Notes under the pieces: model-generated
Databases searched by the model: none
Seen by the model: the letters and a program-made list of their open reading frames with translations, nothing else
Told to the model about the DNA's origin: nothing
From: Brevibacillus humidisoli
Lineage (GTDB): Bacteria; Bacillota; Bacilli; Brevibacillales; Brevibacillaceae
DNA: 64,000 bases
Direction of reading: 5' to 3'
Assembly (NCBI RefSeq): GCF_020923435.1
Contig: NZ_CP087263.1
Span: forward strand, 2,995,970 to 3,059,969
Program-made: the position numbers and the translations under genes
Part shown: positions 25,328 through 34,669 of the stretch, one piece after another
How the letters are laid out: every line of letters starts with the position of its first letter
Numbering within the stretch: the stretch's first letter is position 1

Positions 25328-27020
25328 CTATACCTTAAACCTTCCGATCAGCTGCTGCAGTTCTTCTGCCATTTTGGCCAAAGCAGAAGTGGATGCTGAA
25401 ATATCTTCCATGGATGCCAACTGTTCCTCGGTTGCCGCGGAAACACTTTGCGTGCCCGACGCTGCTTCGGCGGCAGTCTCAGCGATCTGTTCAATCGCTT
25501 GGTTGACCTGTTCGCTGCTGGCGGATGCCTGTCTGGAAGATACGTGATCTGCTGGATCTGTGTAGTGACAATCCGGATCGATTGCTGGATTTGTTCAAAC
25601 GATTCTCCAGCGGTATGGACCACCTCGATTCCCATAGTCACCTCCTCGGTGCCGGTCTCCATCAACTCAACAGCACGGCTGGTAGCTTCCTGAATCGTAG
25701 CAATCAGTTGGACGATTTCTTGTGTCGAGGCAGCAGCTTGTTCGGCCAGTTTTCTCACTTCGTCGGCAACAACTGCGAAACCTCGGCCATGTTCGCCTGC
25801 GCGCGCTGCTTCAATTGCAGCATTGTGGGCGAGCAGATTGGTTTGAGCGGTGATCTCGGTGATCACTTGAGTGATCTGACCAATATTTGCAGTATTGTCA
25901 CTCAATGTGTTGACCACTACGGCTAGATCTTTCATTGTACGATGGATGGAATTCATCTGCTTGATCGCTGTTTGGATCGACTGGTTGCCTGCGACGGCCC
26001 TGTTGGACGTATCCTCTGCCTTCTGGGAGACATCACCGGCATGCGCGGCAATCTCCTAGATCTGGTTGGTCATCGCCGCAATTGATGCAGATCCCTCTCC
26101 CACACTTTGCACCTGCCGATCCGTACCAGCCGCTACCTCTTGGATGGTTAGAGAGATCTGTTCCGCTGCCTTGCTGTTTTGCTCTACACCGGCCGAAAGT
26201 TCCTCTGCTGACGCCACTACCTGTTCCGCCGACTCGCCAACCTGCGCGACAAGACGCTGAATCTGTTCCAACATCGCGTTGAACGACGCTGAGAGCTCGC
26301 CTACTTCATCCTTTCCTGTTACGGGCAAGCGTGCCGTCAAATCGCCTTCGTTGCCAGCCAATTCGTTCAACCGCTGCGATACGACAGTGAGCGGCCTCAG
26401 TTTTTTAAACAAGACGACAAACACGCCAGCCCCTCTCAACAAGACGAGAGCGATCATCACATTAGTCAGCATGAGATAGAAGGCCGCCATGTCGCTGGCT
26501 TGCTTCTTTTCCCCATCTACCCGCTTCTCCATCGTCTCCTGGAATTGCAGGATCATCTCATTGATCTTCTGTTTATAAGATGCATACTCCTCGCCAAACA
26601 TCAATTGTCGGGCTTTGTCGAAATCGTCTGACTCGACAGCTTTCATCGCTTCCTCTCTAGCCTGACCAGATCATCCGATTGCTGCTTTGCCTGCTCGACT
26701 AGAGCCAGCTCCTCTTCGGGTGTGTTCAATTCCCGCAATTGTTGGATGACCCTTTCACGTGTCTTTGTCTCGTTTACCTCACGCCAATAATTATCGAAGT
26801 GAACACGGTCGCCAAACTGCACACAAGCCCGCATCTCATGAGTGAGGTAATCGGACGTATTTTTCAGGTCAAATCCAAGCTGTCTCGTGATGAGTTGCTT
26901 TTGAACCCATTCCCGTTCCTGTTAAATACTCGAATTCAACTGAAATACGGTGAGAACACTTACTAGCATGACAACAGTCAATATGCCGCCCATCAGTTTC
27001 AGCAAAACAGAAATTTTCAA
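25328..27020 (-). pseudogene. Methyl-accepting chemotaxis protein, four lesions
   Basis: Joined across lesions this encodes a full chemoreceptor: TTG start at 27020 behind GGGAGGGTGG, first membrane helix (LMGGILTVVMLVSVLTVF), ligand-binding region, second helix near 26450, HAMP, and the signalling hairpin ([34 protein letters not shown]). It is broken by an in-frame TAA at 26924-26922, a frameshift near 26650-26680, an in-frame TAG at 26058-26056, and a second frameshift near 25535-25560, after which the normal C-terminus ([20 protein letters not shown]) resumes to TAG at 25328. The hairpin tip has [11 protein letters not shown] where intact receptors have [11 protein letters not shown]. An intact, similar receptor is at 31961. 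Confidence 0.93.
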
Positions 27021-27175
27021 CCGATCCACCCTCCCACCTTTGTGCTATCTTTCCTTTTCCCAAATCGAAAATAGTCGAAACTTGTCGTTTTAATTACACA
27101 AATTTGTTTTTGTCGAATGAAGCAGATTTATCACTCCCCCCCTCTATTCTCTTATTGGAAAACTGGTCGCAAATC

Positions 27176-27203
27176 TTGAAATTTTCTTATTTTGCGGTAT
27201 GAT
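27176..27203 (+). promoter_or_regulatory. Likely ilvD promoter
   Basis: TTGAAA (27176-27181), 16 bp, TATGAT (27198-27203). A small stem AAGAGCT/AGCTCTT (27214-27220, 27231-27237) followed by TTTTG begins about 5 nt after the expected start and may be a weak attenuator. No T-box features are visible in the ~150-nt leader. Confidence 0.55.
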
Positions 27204-27356
27204 TGAAAGTTATAAGAGCTTAAGGACAACAGCTCTTTTGTCAGTGATTATTCCAAACGTCATATAGGGCAGAAAAGAGTCCCACAGGACATACGTTCTG
27301 GCTCACCAGAGAAACATCTCGACGTAGGATTCGACAGTAAGGAGAGGGAGGTAACC

Positions 27357-29039
27357 ATGGCAAAGCAAAAACGTAGAAGTGACATGATTAAGAAGGGATT
27401 TGACCGTGCACCACACCGGAGTTTGCTCCGTGCGGCCGGGGTGAAGGAGGAGGATTTCGACAAGCCGTTTATCGCGATCTGCAACTCGTACATCGACATC
27501 ATTCCGGGCCACGTTCACCTGCAGGAGTTCGGCAAAGTGGTTAAGGAAGCTGTGCGTGAAGCTGGCGCTGTTCCGTTTGAATTCAACACGATCGGCGTAG
27601 ACGACGGTATTGCGATGGGCCACATCGGGATGCGCTACTCCCTGCCCAGCCGGGAGATCATTGCTGACAGTTTTGAGACCGTCGTGAATGCCCACTGGTT
27701 TGACGGTGTGATCTGCATCCCCAACTGCGACAAGATCACCCCTGGAATGATGATGGGGGCGCTTCGCGTCAACATTCCTTCCGTCTTTATCAGCGGCGGC
27801 CCGATGGCAGCAGGTAAGACAAGCGATGGTCGCAGCATCTCGCTCTCGTCTGTCTTTGAAGGCGTCGGTGCCCACCAAGCTGGACTTATTAACGACGATC
27901 AACTGCAAGAGTTGGAGCAGTTTGGCTGTCCTACCTGCGGCTCCTGTTCGGGGATGTTCACCGCCAACTCGATGAACTGTCTGGCAGAGGTGCTCGGGAT
28001 TGCACTTCCCGGCAACGGTACCATTCTCGCCACGTGGCCGGAGCGCAAGGAACTGGCCAAATCAACGGCAGCCCATCTGATGCACTTGATCGAACATGAC
28101 ATCAAACCGCGTGACATCGTCACGGCAGAAGCGATTGACGATGCCTTTGCCCTGGATATGGCGATGGGCGGCTCGACCAATACCGTTCTGCACACGCTGG
28201 CGTTGGCCCATGAAGCCGGAGTCGATTATCCGATTGAGCGCATCAACCAGGTAGCAGATCGTGTGCCTCACCTATGCAAACTGGCTCCTGCCTCAGACTA
28301 CCACATCGAGGATTGCCACCATGCAGGCGGTGTCTCTGCGATCCTGCGTGAGCTGTCGAAAAAAGAAGGCGCGCTTCACATGGAGCGGATCACGGTGACG
28401 GGCAAAACGCTGGCGGAAAACGTCAAGGATGCAGAAATCAAGGATGAAAAGGTGATCCATCGCCTCGACAACCCGTACAGTGAACGGGGCGGACTGGCCG
28501 TCTTGTTTGGCAACATAGCGCCAGAAGGAGCGATCATCAAAACCGGTGCGGTAGACGCCTCGATCAAAAAGCACGAAGGGCCGGCGATCTGCTTTGATTC
28601 TCAGGAAGAAGCGTTGGCGGGGATCGCGAACGGCAAGGTAAAAGAAGGCCATGTCGTCGTCATCCGCTATGAAGGGCCAAAAGGCGGACCGGGTATGCCG
28701 GAAATGCTGGCCCCTACTTCACAAATTGTCGGCATGGGGCTCGGTACCAAAGTGGCGCTGATCACAGATGGTCGCTTTTCTGGTGCCTCCCGCGGGATCA
28801 GTATCGGACACGTCTCTCCGGAAGCGGCCGAGGGCGGTCCAATCGCCTTCATTCGCGATGGTGATTTGATCACAATCGACCTCGAAGGGCGCTCGATCCA
28901 ACTGCACGTCTCCGACGAAGAGCTGGCCAAGCGGAAAGCAGAATGGCCCGGATTTGAGCCGAAAATCAAGACTGGCTATCTTGCCCGCTACACCAAGCTG
29001 GTCACCAATGCGAGCAAGGGCGGGATTATGGAGATCTAG
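27357..29039 (+). CDS. ilvD: Dihydroxy-acid dehydratase
   Basis: 560 residues; dehydrates 2,3-dihydroxy-isovalerate and -methylvalerate in valine, leucine and isoleucine synthesis. Motifs: [14 protein letters not shown], cluster ligands in [18 protein letters not shown] and [18 protein letters not shown], the GGSTNTVLH segment, and [14 protein letters not shown] plus [13 protein letters not shown] near the C-terminus. ATG at 27357 has GGGAGG. It stands alone, away from any ilvBNC-leu cluster. Confidence 0.97.
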   Translation: MAKQKRRSDMIKKGFDRAPHRSLLRAAGVKEEDFDKPFIAICNSYIDIIPGHVHLQEFGKVVKEAVREAGAVPFEFNTIGVDDGIAMGHIGMRYSLPSREIIADSFETVVNAHWFDGVICIPNCDKITPGMMMGALRVNIPSVFISGGPMAAGKTSDGRSISLSSVFEGVGAHQAGLINDDQLQELEQFGCPTCGSCSGMFTANSMNCLAEVLGIALPGNGTILATWPERKELAKSTAAHLMHLIEHDIKPRDIVTAEAIDDAFALDMAMGGSTNTVLHTLALAHEAGVDYPIERINQVADRVPHLCKLAPASDYHIEDCHHAGGVSAILRELSKKEGALHMERITVTGKTLAENVKDAEIKDEKVIHRLDNPYSERGGLAVLFGNIAPEGAIIKTGAVDASIKKHEGPAICFDSQEEALAGIANGKVKEGHVVVIRYEGPKGGPGMPEMLAPTSQIVGMGLGTKVALITDGRFSGASRGISIGHVSPEAAEGGPIAFIRDGDLITIDLEGRSIQLHVSDEELAKRKAEWPGFEPKIKTGYLARYTKLVTNASKGGIMEI

Positions 29040-29094
29040 TAGTGACAGACTTCTGCTGCGTATGAGAGCTGGCATATACATGCCATATATGAAA

Positions 29095-29146
29095 AAAAGA
29101 ACCCGAGTAAAGGACTCTATCAAAAGCCTGTTACTCGGGTTCTTTT
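29095..29146 (+). terminator. ilvD terminator
   Basis: Perfect 16-bp inverted repeat AAAAGAACCCGAGTAA (29095-29110) with 29131-29146, T-rich exit. Probably works in both directions, so it also protects against readthrough from the minus-strand amidohydrolase gene. Confidence 0.9.
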
Positions 29147-29307
29147 CCGTCTGAGTTCGATTTGTGTGCTTGGGAACAAACCCAAAGCGCCCAAAATCAC
29201 ACATTACTGAGACCAATATGCGGGAGACTATAAGTTGGGCCAGGATTTTTCTACAGTGAAGGGGACCCGTTCCAGCGAATTACCTCAGTCCTTTAACTGA
29301 ATTCGAG

Positions 29308-29529
29308 CTAGTTGCTACCACCTGTTAAAAATCCCTTAACAGCGTAGAAGCCCAACACCTCTCCATCCATTCGCACTGAAGACCGAGGCACGACTTGATA
29401 AGAAATTATGTAGGTCAAAGAGTTGTTTGCAGTAGTTGTGAAACTACGCACTACTCTCAACCTACCGCTAGCCTCTTTACTATTAGGTAAGATTACATAA
29501 CGTACCGCAACGCCATCCGGCAAAGCCAC
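29308..29529 (-). CDS. Doubtful 73-residue reading frame
   Basis: Begins at GTG 29529 inside the 3' end of the amidohydrolase gene in another frame and runs on for 60 codons beyond it. The composition is protein-like (LTYIISYQVVPRSSVRMDGE) but there is no RBS, and I recognise no family. It could be a fragment left by a rearrangement at the end of the amidohydrolase gene. The rest of 29147-29492 shows nothing. Confidence 0.22.
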   Translation of the reverse strand: MALPDGVAVRYVILPNSKEASGRLRVVRSFTTTANNSLTYIISYQVVPRSSVRMDGEVLGFYAVKGFLTGGSN

Positions 29530-30656
29530 TCTGTGGCTAGAGGAAGTGCCCGTTCATCGATCACAAACCGAGGGTGATGGTGCGGATATACCGGTCCTTC
29601 CGGCAGCCCCGCGCCGACGAAACAGAAGGCACCAGGCACTTTTTGCAGGTAGTAGGCAAAGTCCTCTCCAGCCATGTTAGGCTGCATGATACCGACATGT
29701 TGGGCGCCAAACACCGGTTCAGCTTCCTGCATCGCTGCCCTCGCTTCCCGTTCATGATTGATCACCGCAGGGTAGCCCCGTACATAATCCATATCGATCC
29801 GGGCCCCATACATCTGGGCTATGCTGGCAGCCGTCTGTTCCAATCGTCCCTGCAGCAAATCTCTTACCACAGGATCAAAACTGCGCACAGTCCCTTTCAG
29901 CACGGCCTTGTCCGCAATCACGTTAAACGCTGACCCGGACTGCAGCAACCCAAAAGTAACCACTCCTGAATCGAGCGGGTTGACCTGACGGCTGACGATA
30001 TGCTGAGACGCCATCACCAGATGGGAGGCAATCACCAGAGAATCAACCGTCTTATGCGGCAGTCCGCCATGTCCCCCCTTGCCACTGATCGTGACCGTAA
30101 ACAGGTCAGCCGCAGCCATCATCGGCCCCTGTGTTGTGTAGAAGGTACCCACCGGAAACTCTGACCATAGGTGGAGACCAAAAATCACGTCTACACCATC
30201 CAGCGCCCCTGCTTCTATCATCCCTATTGCACCACCGGGTGGAATCTCTTCAGCGGGTTGAAAGATGAAGCGAACACTCCCCCGCAGCCGATCGCGCATG
30301 CCGCTCAGGATCTGGGCCGCTCCCAACAAGGCAGCCATATGCCCGTCGTGCCCGCAGGCGTGCATAATCCCCGGCACTTCGGAAGCGTAGGGAAGCCCCG
30401 TCTCCTCCACAATCGCCAGCGCATCCATGTCGGCGCGCAGGGCTACCGTCTTGCCTGGTATCTTCCCCACGAGATCGGCCACCACGCCATATCCATTTAC
30501 TCCCTCGCGTACGTCTAACCCAAACTGCCGCAACATACCGGCCACGACGCTGGCTGTCCTGCTCTCGGCATACGACAGCTCAGGATGACGGTGAAACTCC
30601 CTGCGCCATTTCACGATCTCTCCTGTCAGGCTTTGACAGGCTTCTTTTATCGTCAT
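29493..30656 (-). CDS. M20-family amidohydrolase (peptidase M20D)
   Basis: A 387-residue metal-dependent amidohydrolase of the hippurate / N-acyl-amino-acid hydrolase branch. Metal and catalytic motifs: RREFHRHPELSYAE, LRADMDALAIVEETGLP, MHACGHDGHMAALLGAA, FQPAEEIPPGGA and a C-terminal MAGEDFAYYLQKVPGAF. ATG at 30656 has GGGAGGGG 10 nt upstream and gives the usual family N-terminus (MTIKEACQSL). An upstream extension to 30800 lacks family similarity. The substrate (N-acyl amino acid, indole-acetyl conjugate or diaminopimelate derivative) is not decidable from sequence. Confidence 0.92.
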   Translation of the reverse strand: MTIKEACQSLTGEIVKWRREFHRHPELSYAESRTASVVAGMLRQFGLDVREGVNGYGVVADLVGKIPGKTVALRADMDALAIVEETGLPYASEVPGIMHACGHDGHMAALLGAAQILSGMRDRLRGSVRFIFQPAEEIPPGGAIGMIEAGALDGVDVIFGLHLWSEFPVGTFYTTQGPMMAAADLFTVTISGKGGHGGLPHKTVDSLVIASHLVMASQHIVSRQVNPLDSGVVTFGLLQSGSAFNVIADKAVLKGTVRSFDPVVRDLLQGRLEQTAASIAQMYGARIDMDYVRGYPAVINHEREARAAMQEAEPVFGAQHVGIMQPNMAGEDFAYYLQKVPGAFCFVGAGLPEGPVYPHHHPRFVIDERALPLATEWLCRMALRYVM

Positions 30657-30827
30657 GTTTGTTTTTCCCCTCCCGATCAAGTGATGCTTGCGGATCGTTT
30701 GTTCTTTTCCTTCTTTTATTGTAGCAAATCCCGCAATCGTTGAGTTGCTCTCTTGAATTGTGACGCCGAACATAATAACATGTAGAAGGATTTTTTTCAT
30801 CCGTGATACTTCTCGAGGAGGTTTCTC

Positions 30828-31469
30828 ATGCGATTACGCAATATCCCCGGGGCTGAGGAAGCGCTCCGTCAATATCCAGTGTTCGTAGAAGACCCAACTG
30901 CCTATCGCGGGCGTTGGCAGGAACGCTTTGGCAACGACCACCCGCTTCATCTGGAGATCGGCTGCGGCAAAGGCCGCTTCATTACAACTCTCGCCGAGCA
31001 GCATCCAGAGATCAACTTTATTGCGCTGGAGGTAAAGGCAGAGGTGATTTACCGTACCGCCCAGAGGACCGAGAAGAGGCCCATACCCAATCTTGCGCTG
31101 GTTCAGTACAACGCGACCTTGCTACCCGATCTGTTTGCGGAACAAGAACTGGATCGCATCTACCTCAACTTTAGCGATCCCTGGCCTAAACGACGTCATC
31201 ACAAACGACGCCTCACCTACGCCGGTTTTTTGCGGATGTATAAACAGGTACTGAAACCCCATGGTGAGATTCATCTCAAAACGGATAATGAAAAACTGTT
31301 TGAGTACTCGCTCAACCAGTTTTCTGAGGAACGATTCCAACTGCGTCACATCACGTTTGACCTGCATCAATCGCCGTTTGCCGAACAAAATGTGATGACG
31401 GAGTACGAAGAACGATTTGCCAGCCGCGGACAGCGGATTTATCGTACAGAAGCGGTTTACCTGCCTTGA
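30828..31469 (+). CDS. trmB: tRNA (guanine-N7-)-methyltransferase
   Basis: 213 residues; methylates G46 of tRNA with S-adenosylmethionine. Motifs: SAM loop LEIGCGKGRF (~43), IALEVKAEV, the catalytic Asp in LNFSDPWPKRRHHKRRL, the helix GFLRMYKQVLKP and a terminal TEYEERFASRGQRIYR. ATG at 30828 has GAGGAGG. Divergent from the amidohydrolase; promoter expected between 30657 and 30820. Confidence 0.97.
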   Translation: MRLRNIPGAEEALRQYPVFVEDPTAYRGRWQERFGNDHPLHLEIGCGKGRFITTLAEQHPEINFIALEVKAEVIYRTAQRTEKRPIPNLALVQYNATLLPDLFAEQELDRIYLNFSDPWPKRRHHKRRLTYAGFLRMYKQVLKPHGEIHLKTDNEKLFEYSLNQFSEERFQLRHITFDLHQSPFAEQNVMTEYEERFASRGQRIYRTEAVYLP

Positions 31470-31610
31470 TCACGGAACAAATGAAACTTCCATCTCTCCT
31501 TCTGCACATGAGGAGATCCCACGAATATTACGCGCTTTGTACAGGCGGCGGCCCACCCAACTTGTGTAGTCACTACATATAGTAGGTGTAAACGCTGATG
31601 TAAAGAGGCG

Positions 31611-31745
31611 ATGAATCTGAAGAAGAACGGTCTGTCAAGCGAAGATCTAACCCTGTTGGCTGCTCTCCTTGCGCTTGTAGCTGATATCCTTGTCATATGG
31701 GCACTGTTTAAAGAGAAACAGGAGAAAGAGAGCGATCTTTTATAA
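31611..31745 (+). CDS. 44-residue single-helix membrane protein
   Basis: MNLKKNGLSS, then one hydrophobic helix (LTLLAALLALVADILVIWALF), then a charged tail KEKQEKESDLL and TAA at 31743. AAAGAGG sits only 2-3 nt before the ATG, closer than usual. A hairpin with a short T-rich exit follows. Topology would be N-terminus out or in by the positive-inside rule with balanced charges. Function unknown; small proteins of this build often bind larger membrane complexes. Confidence 0.6.
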   Translation: MNLKKNGLSSEDLTLLAALLALVADILVIWALFKEKQEKESDLL

Positions 31746-31772
31746 AGCAATGAACCGCGCAAAGCGCCTATT

Positions 31773-31804
31773 CGGCTGCCCTGACAAATGGCAGCCGATT
31801 ATTT
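31773..31804 (+). terminator. Terminator after the 44-residue gene
   Basis: CGGCTGCC (31773-31780) pairs with GGCAGCCG (31790-31797), then ATTATTTTA. Confidence 0.65.
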
Positions 31805-31960
31805 TATGCATCCCTCAAAAACCTGTTGCAACGTGATGTACTTTCATGGTAAGCGGATTCACCCGATCCTTCCATGAAAAAGAAACTGTTTTGCCTCAGG
31901 AAAAGTAGGGAATAACCCTAGTTATGTGCAATCGATGAACAACCAACAGGAGGCAGCAGG

Positions 31961-33673
31961 ATGAAACGCAGGATCAAACTTAGTGTAGGTAAGAAACTGT
32001 ATATGGGCTTTATCTTTATGATGTTACTCGTGCTTGGCGTTGGCAGCCTCGGCATGAAGGAAATGAGCAGTATCTATCAGGAAGCCGAAGAGATTAACGG
32101 AAACTGGCTGCCGGGCGTGAGCATCATCAACAATGTGAACTATCTAACCGAACGGGTTCTCTCTCTGGAACTGAAATACGTTGTGACGCAAGATCAGTCG
32201 CAACGGGACAAACTGCTTGCGGAGATGGATCAGACGCTGGGCAAAGTAGAGACAGCCCTTTCCCGATACCAGGCAAAGATCGTGCTGGACGAAGAACGAA
32301 AAGCGTTTACCAGTTTGCAGGAAACATGGGCACAGTACTTGGAGCTGCATCAGCAAATGATCGATGTCGGCAAACAGGGAGAAAGCTTTGCCATGGACCT
32401 GCTGCTGCTCGATGCCGACACGATCTACTCAGAAATGCAAGGGTATATCGACACTCTGATCAAGCTGAATAATGACGGCGCTAACCAGGCAATCAAGGAG
32501 GCAGATGCGGCCTACCAACGCGCTAACAACCTGACAGGATGGCTGCTCGGTATCTCTGTCCTTTTTGGTATGGTCTACGCCTACAGGCTAACCCGAAGCA
32601 TAACGGTACCGCTGAAACAAATCTCGGACAATATGAAACAGGTTGGCCAGGGAGATTTGAGGGTAGAGGATGTTGCGTGTAAAAATCGAGACGAGATCGG
32701 CAGCCTGGCAGCGGATTGCAACAACATGGTCCGCGATCTGCGTGAAGTGATCGGCCAGGTCGGTACAAGTGCCGTCAATCTGTCGGCCAGCTCGGAACAA
32801 TTGGCTGCAAGTGCCGATCAAACGGCAGACGCTACCCAACAAATTGCTTCTACGATCCAGGAAGTGGCGAGTGGAGCAGACAGCCAACAGCAAAGCGCAG
32901 AAGAGAGCGCTCGTTCCATGGAAGAGATGGTCACTGGCATCCAGCGGATTGCCGAATCGGCGGCGGCTGCTTCCGAATTGTCGGCGCAAACGTCAGACGA
33001 GGCAGCACGCGGCGATGAAACTATCCAACAAGCCGTTCGGAACATGGAATCGATCCGCCATTCTGTCGGCCGTTCCACAGAAGTGATCCGACAGTTGGAG
33101 GAGCGGTCCAGAGAAATCGGTGAGATTATTGCTGTCATCACCGGTATAGCCGGACAGACCAACCTGCTTGCTCTAAACGCGGCGATCGAAGCAGCCCGTG
33201 CAGGAGAACAAGGCAGAGGGTTCGCTGTCGTCGCCGATGAAGTGCGCAAGCTGGCGGAACAGTCAGAAGCCTCCGCTCAGCATATCGCACAGTTGATTGA
33301 GCAGATCCAAAGCGACACCCACCTCTCTGTAGAGTCGATGACAACAGCCAATCGGGATGTATCGGAAGGGATGACCACCGTTCGAGATGCCGGTGAAGCC
33401 TTTGAGCGAATCGTACAAGCTGTCACGCGGACAACTGATCAGATACAGGAGGTCTCAGCAGCCTCTGAACAGCTGTCGGCCAGCGCACAACAGGTAACGG
33501 GCACGGTAGAACTGATGGCGATGATCGCCCGCGAATCTACTTCTCACATCCAAGGTGTAGCCGGTTTGTCAGAGGAGCAGCTTGCCTCGATGGAAGAGAT
33601 CAGCAGTTCAACCGCTAATCTGAGCAAGATGGCCCAGGAACTGCAGGAGCTTACGCAGCGGTTTCGCTTATAA
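31961..33673 (+). CDS. Methyl-accepting chemotaxis protein
   Basis: A 570-residue chemoreceptor. Helix 1 at ~13-33 ([19 protein letters not shown]), a four-helix-bundle sensor (residues ~35-185), helix 2 at ~190-210 ([18 protein letters not shown]), HAMP ([17 protein letters not shown]), then a long signalling coiled coil with the hairpin tip [38 protein letters not shown]. The C-terminus has the family's usual [28 protein letters not shown]. No chemotaxis-specific sigma-D promoter was recognised. The ligand is unknown. Related to the decayed receptor at 25328-27020. Confidence 0.95.
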   Translation: MKRRIKLSVGKKLYMGFIFMMLLVLGVGSLGMKEMSSIYQEAEEINGNWLPGVSIINNVNYLTERVLSLELKYVVTQDQSQRDKLLAEMDQTLGKVETALSRYQAKIVLDEERKAFTSLQETWAQYLELHQQMIDVGKQGESFAMDLLLLDADTIYSEMQGYIDTLIKLNNDGANQAIKEADAAYQRANNLTGWLLGISVLFGMVYAYRLTRSITVPLKQISDNMKQVGQGDLRVEDVACKNRDEIGSLAADCNNMVRDLREVIGQVGTSAVNLSASSEQLAASADQTADATQQIASTIQEVASGADSQQQSAEESARSMEEMVTGIQRIAESAAAASELSAQTSDEAARGDETIQQAVRNMESIRHSVGRSTEVIRQLEERSREIGEIIAVITGIAGQTNLLALNAAIEAARAGEQGRGFAVVADEVRKLAEQSEASAQHIAQLIEQIQSDTHLSVESMTTANRDVSEGMTTVRDAGEAFERIVQAVTRTTDQIQEVSAASEQLSASAQQVTGTVELMAMIARESTSHIQGVAGLSEEQLASMEEISSSTANLSKMAQELQELTQRFRL

Positions 33674-33677
33674 TACA

Positions 33678-33712
33678 AAGGGGGCAGCAGCCTCCTTTTT
33701 TCTTTTTTCTGC
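33678..33712 (+). terminator. Terminator of the chemoreceptor gene
   Basis: AAGGGGG (33678-33684) pairs with CCTCCTT (33691-33697) with one G-T pair, then TTTTTCTTTTTT. Confidence 0.75.
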
Positions 33713-33770
33713 TCTCTTCTTTTCTTTCCTCCTGCAAAGGATTACCATGAAAAGGAAGGGAGGGGAGCAG

Positions 33771-34622
33771 ATGATTTACTGGCATTGGCTGTATCGAGAT
33801 TTTTTGCAGGCCTACACCAGCAGCACAAGCAAAGATTGGGTAGAGCAGTATCGTCAGCACTACTGGAGACCGAATCAGCACCTGCTTCAGCCGCTTCACT
33901 ATGCCGTGAGAGGCTACCCGACAGAAGAGCTTGTAGCCTCCCGGATCGCATCCCTTGGCCGCTCCCGGTTTGACCGGTTAGTGGATAGTGTCGGTCAGCC
34001 GGCCATGTTTGAGCAAATGGTTGTCAGTGCCGCAGGCGACCTGCTGCAGCGACTATCTTTCACGCCTGATGGCCAGGATGTCTACGTTATCGTCGGATTG
34101 GACTGCACCAACATCTACAGCGTACCCTACGAGGGGCGCATGGTGACCGTGATCTGCCTGGAAGCGGTCGATGGGCAGGTGGCAGAACTGCAGTTGCTGC
34201 TGGCACACGAATTCCATCACTGGCTGAGACAGTCTCCATCTAGGGAGAATTTGTTTGAGCAATCGGTCGGACAACGGCTGGTCACAGAAGGATTGGCCGC
34301 TTGTTTCACCAAAGAGACCTTCCCCGGGCGAACGCTAGCGGAATACTGCTTTGTCCCCGAAGAGACCGTGAACTGGACGATTGCCCACATCGACAAACTG
34401 AATCATCTGCTTGTCCCACACCTCTACCGGACAGAACTGATACAGGCCCTTTTCTCACGTGCTCCCTCTGGCCTTCCAATCGAAGGGATGCCGCTACGCA
34501 CAGGCTATGCATATGCGATGCTACTCATACAGGAACAGTTAAACCGCCGAAACCTGACTGCACAGCAGGCAGCCCTGCTTCCTTGGGAACAACTGCTGGG
34601 CATCGACACACGCTCCTCCTAA
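33771..34622 (+). CDS. Putative zinc metalloprotease (DUF2268-like)
   Basis: 283 residues. A zincin motif LLLAHEFHHWLRQ lies near residue 146-150 and is followed ~25 residues later by LVTEGLAACFTKE, which supplies a likely third ligand glutamate. This HExxH...E layout matches the DUF2268 predicted Zn-dependent proteases of Bacillales. No signal peptide, so cytoplasmic. ATG at 33771 is behind GGGAGGGGAG; the preceding ATG at 33747 has none. The next gene follows after 47 bp and may be cotranscribed. The substrate is unknown. Confidence 0.8.
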   Translation: MIYWHWLYRDFLQAYTSSTSKDWVEQYRQHYWRPNQHLLQPLHYAVRGYPTEELVASRIASLGRSRFDRLVDSVGQPAMFEQMVVSAAGDLLQRLSFTPDGQDVYVIVGLDCTNIYSVPYEGRMVTVICLEAVDGQVAELQLLLAHEFHHWLRQSPSRENLFEQSVGQRLVTEGLAACFTKETFPGRTLAEYCFVPEETVNWTIAHIDKLNHLLVPHLYRTELIQALFSRAPSGLPIEGMPLRTGYAYAMLLIQEQLNRRNLTAQQAALLPWEQLLGIDTRSS

Positions 34623-34669
34623 TCTAATTTCCAATCCTTACCGATATGGGTAGTAGGGGAGGGTTTTGC

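Noticed and set aside
27204-27356. T-box leader of ilvD
   Set aside because: No specifier-loop or antiterminator (AGGGTGGNACCGCG-like) motif can be found; only a small hairpin is present.
29308-29529. Treating the 73-codon frame as a secure gene
   Set aside because: It starts within another gene without an RBS; kept only as a low-confidence entry.
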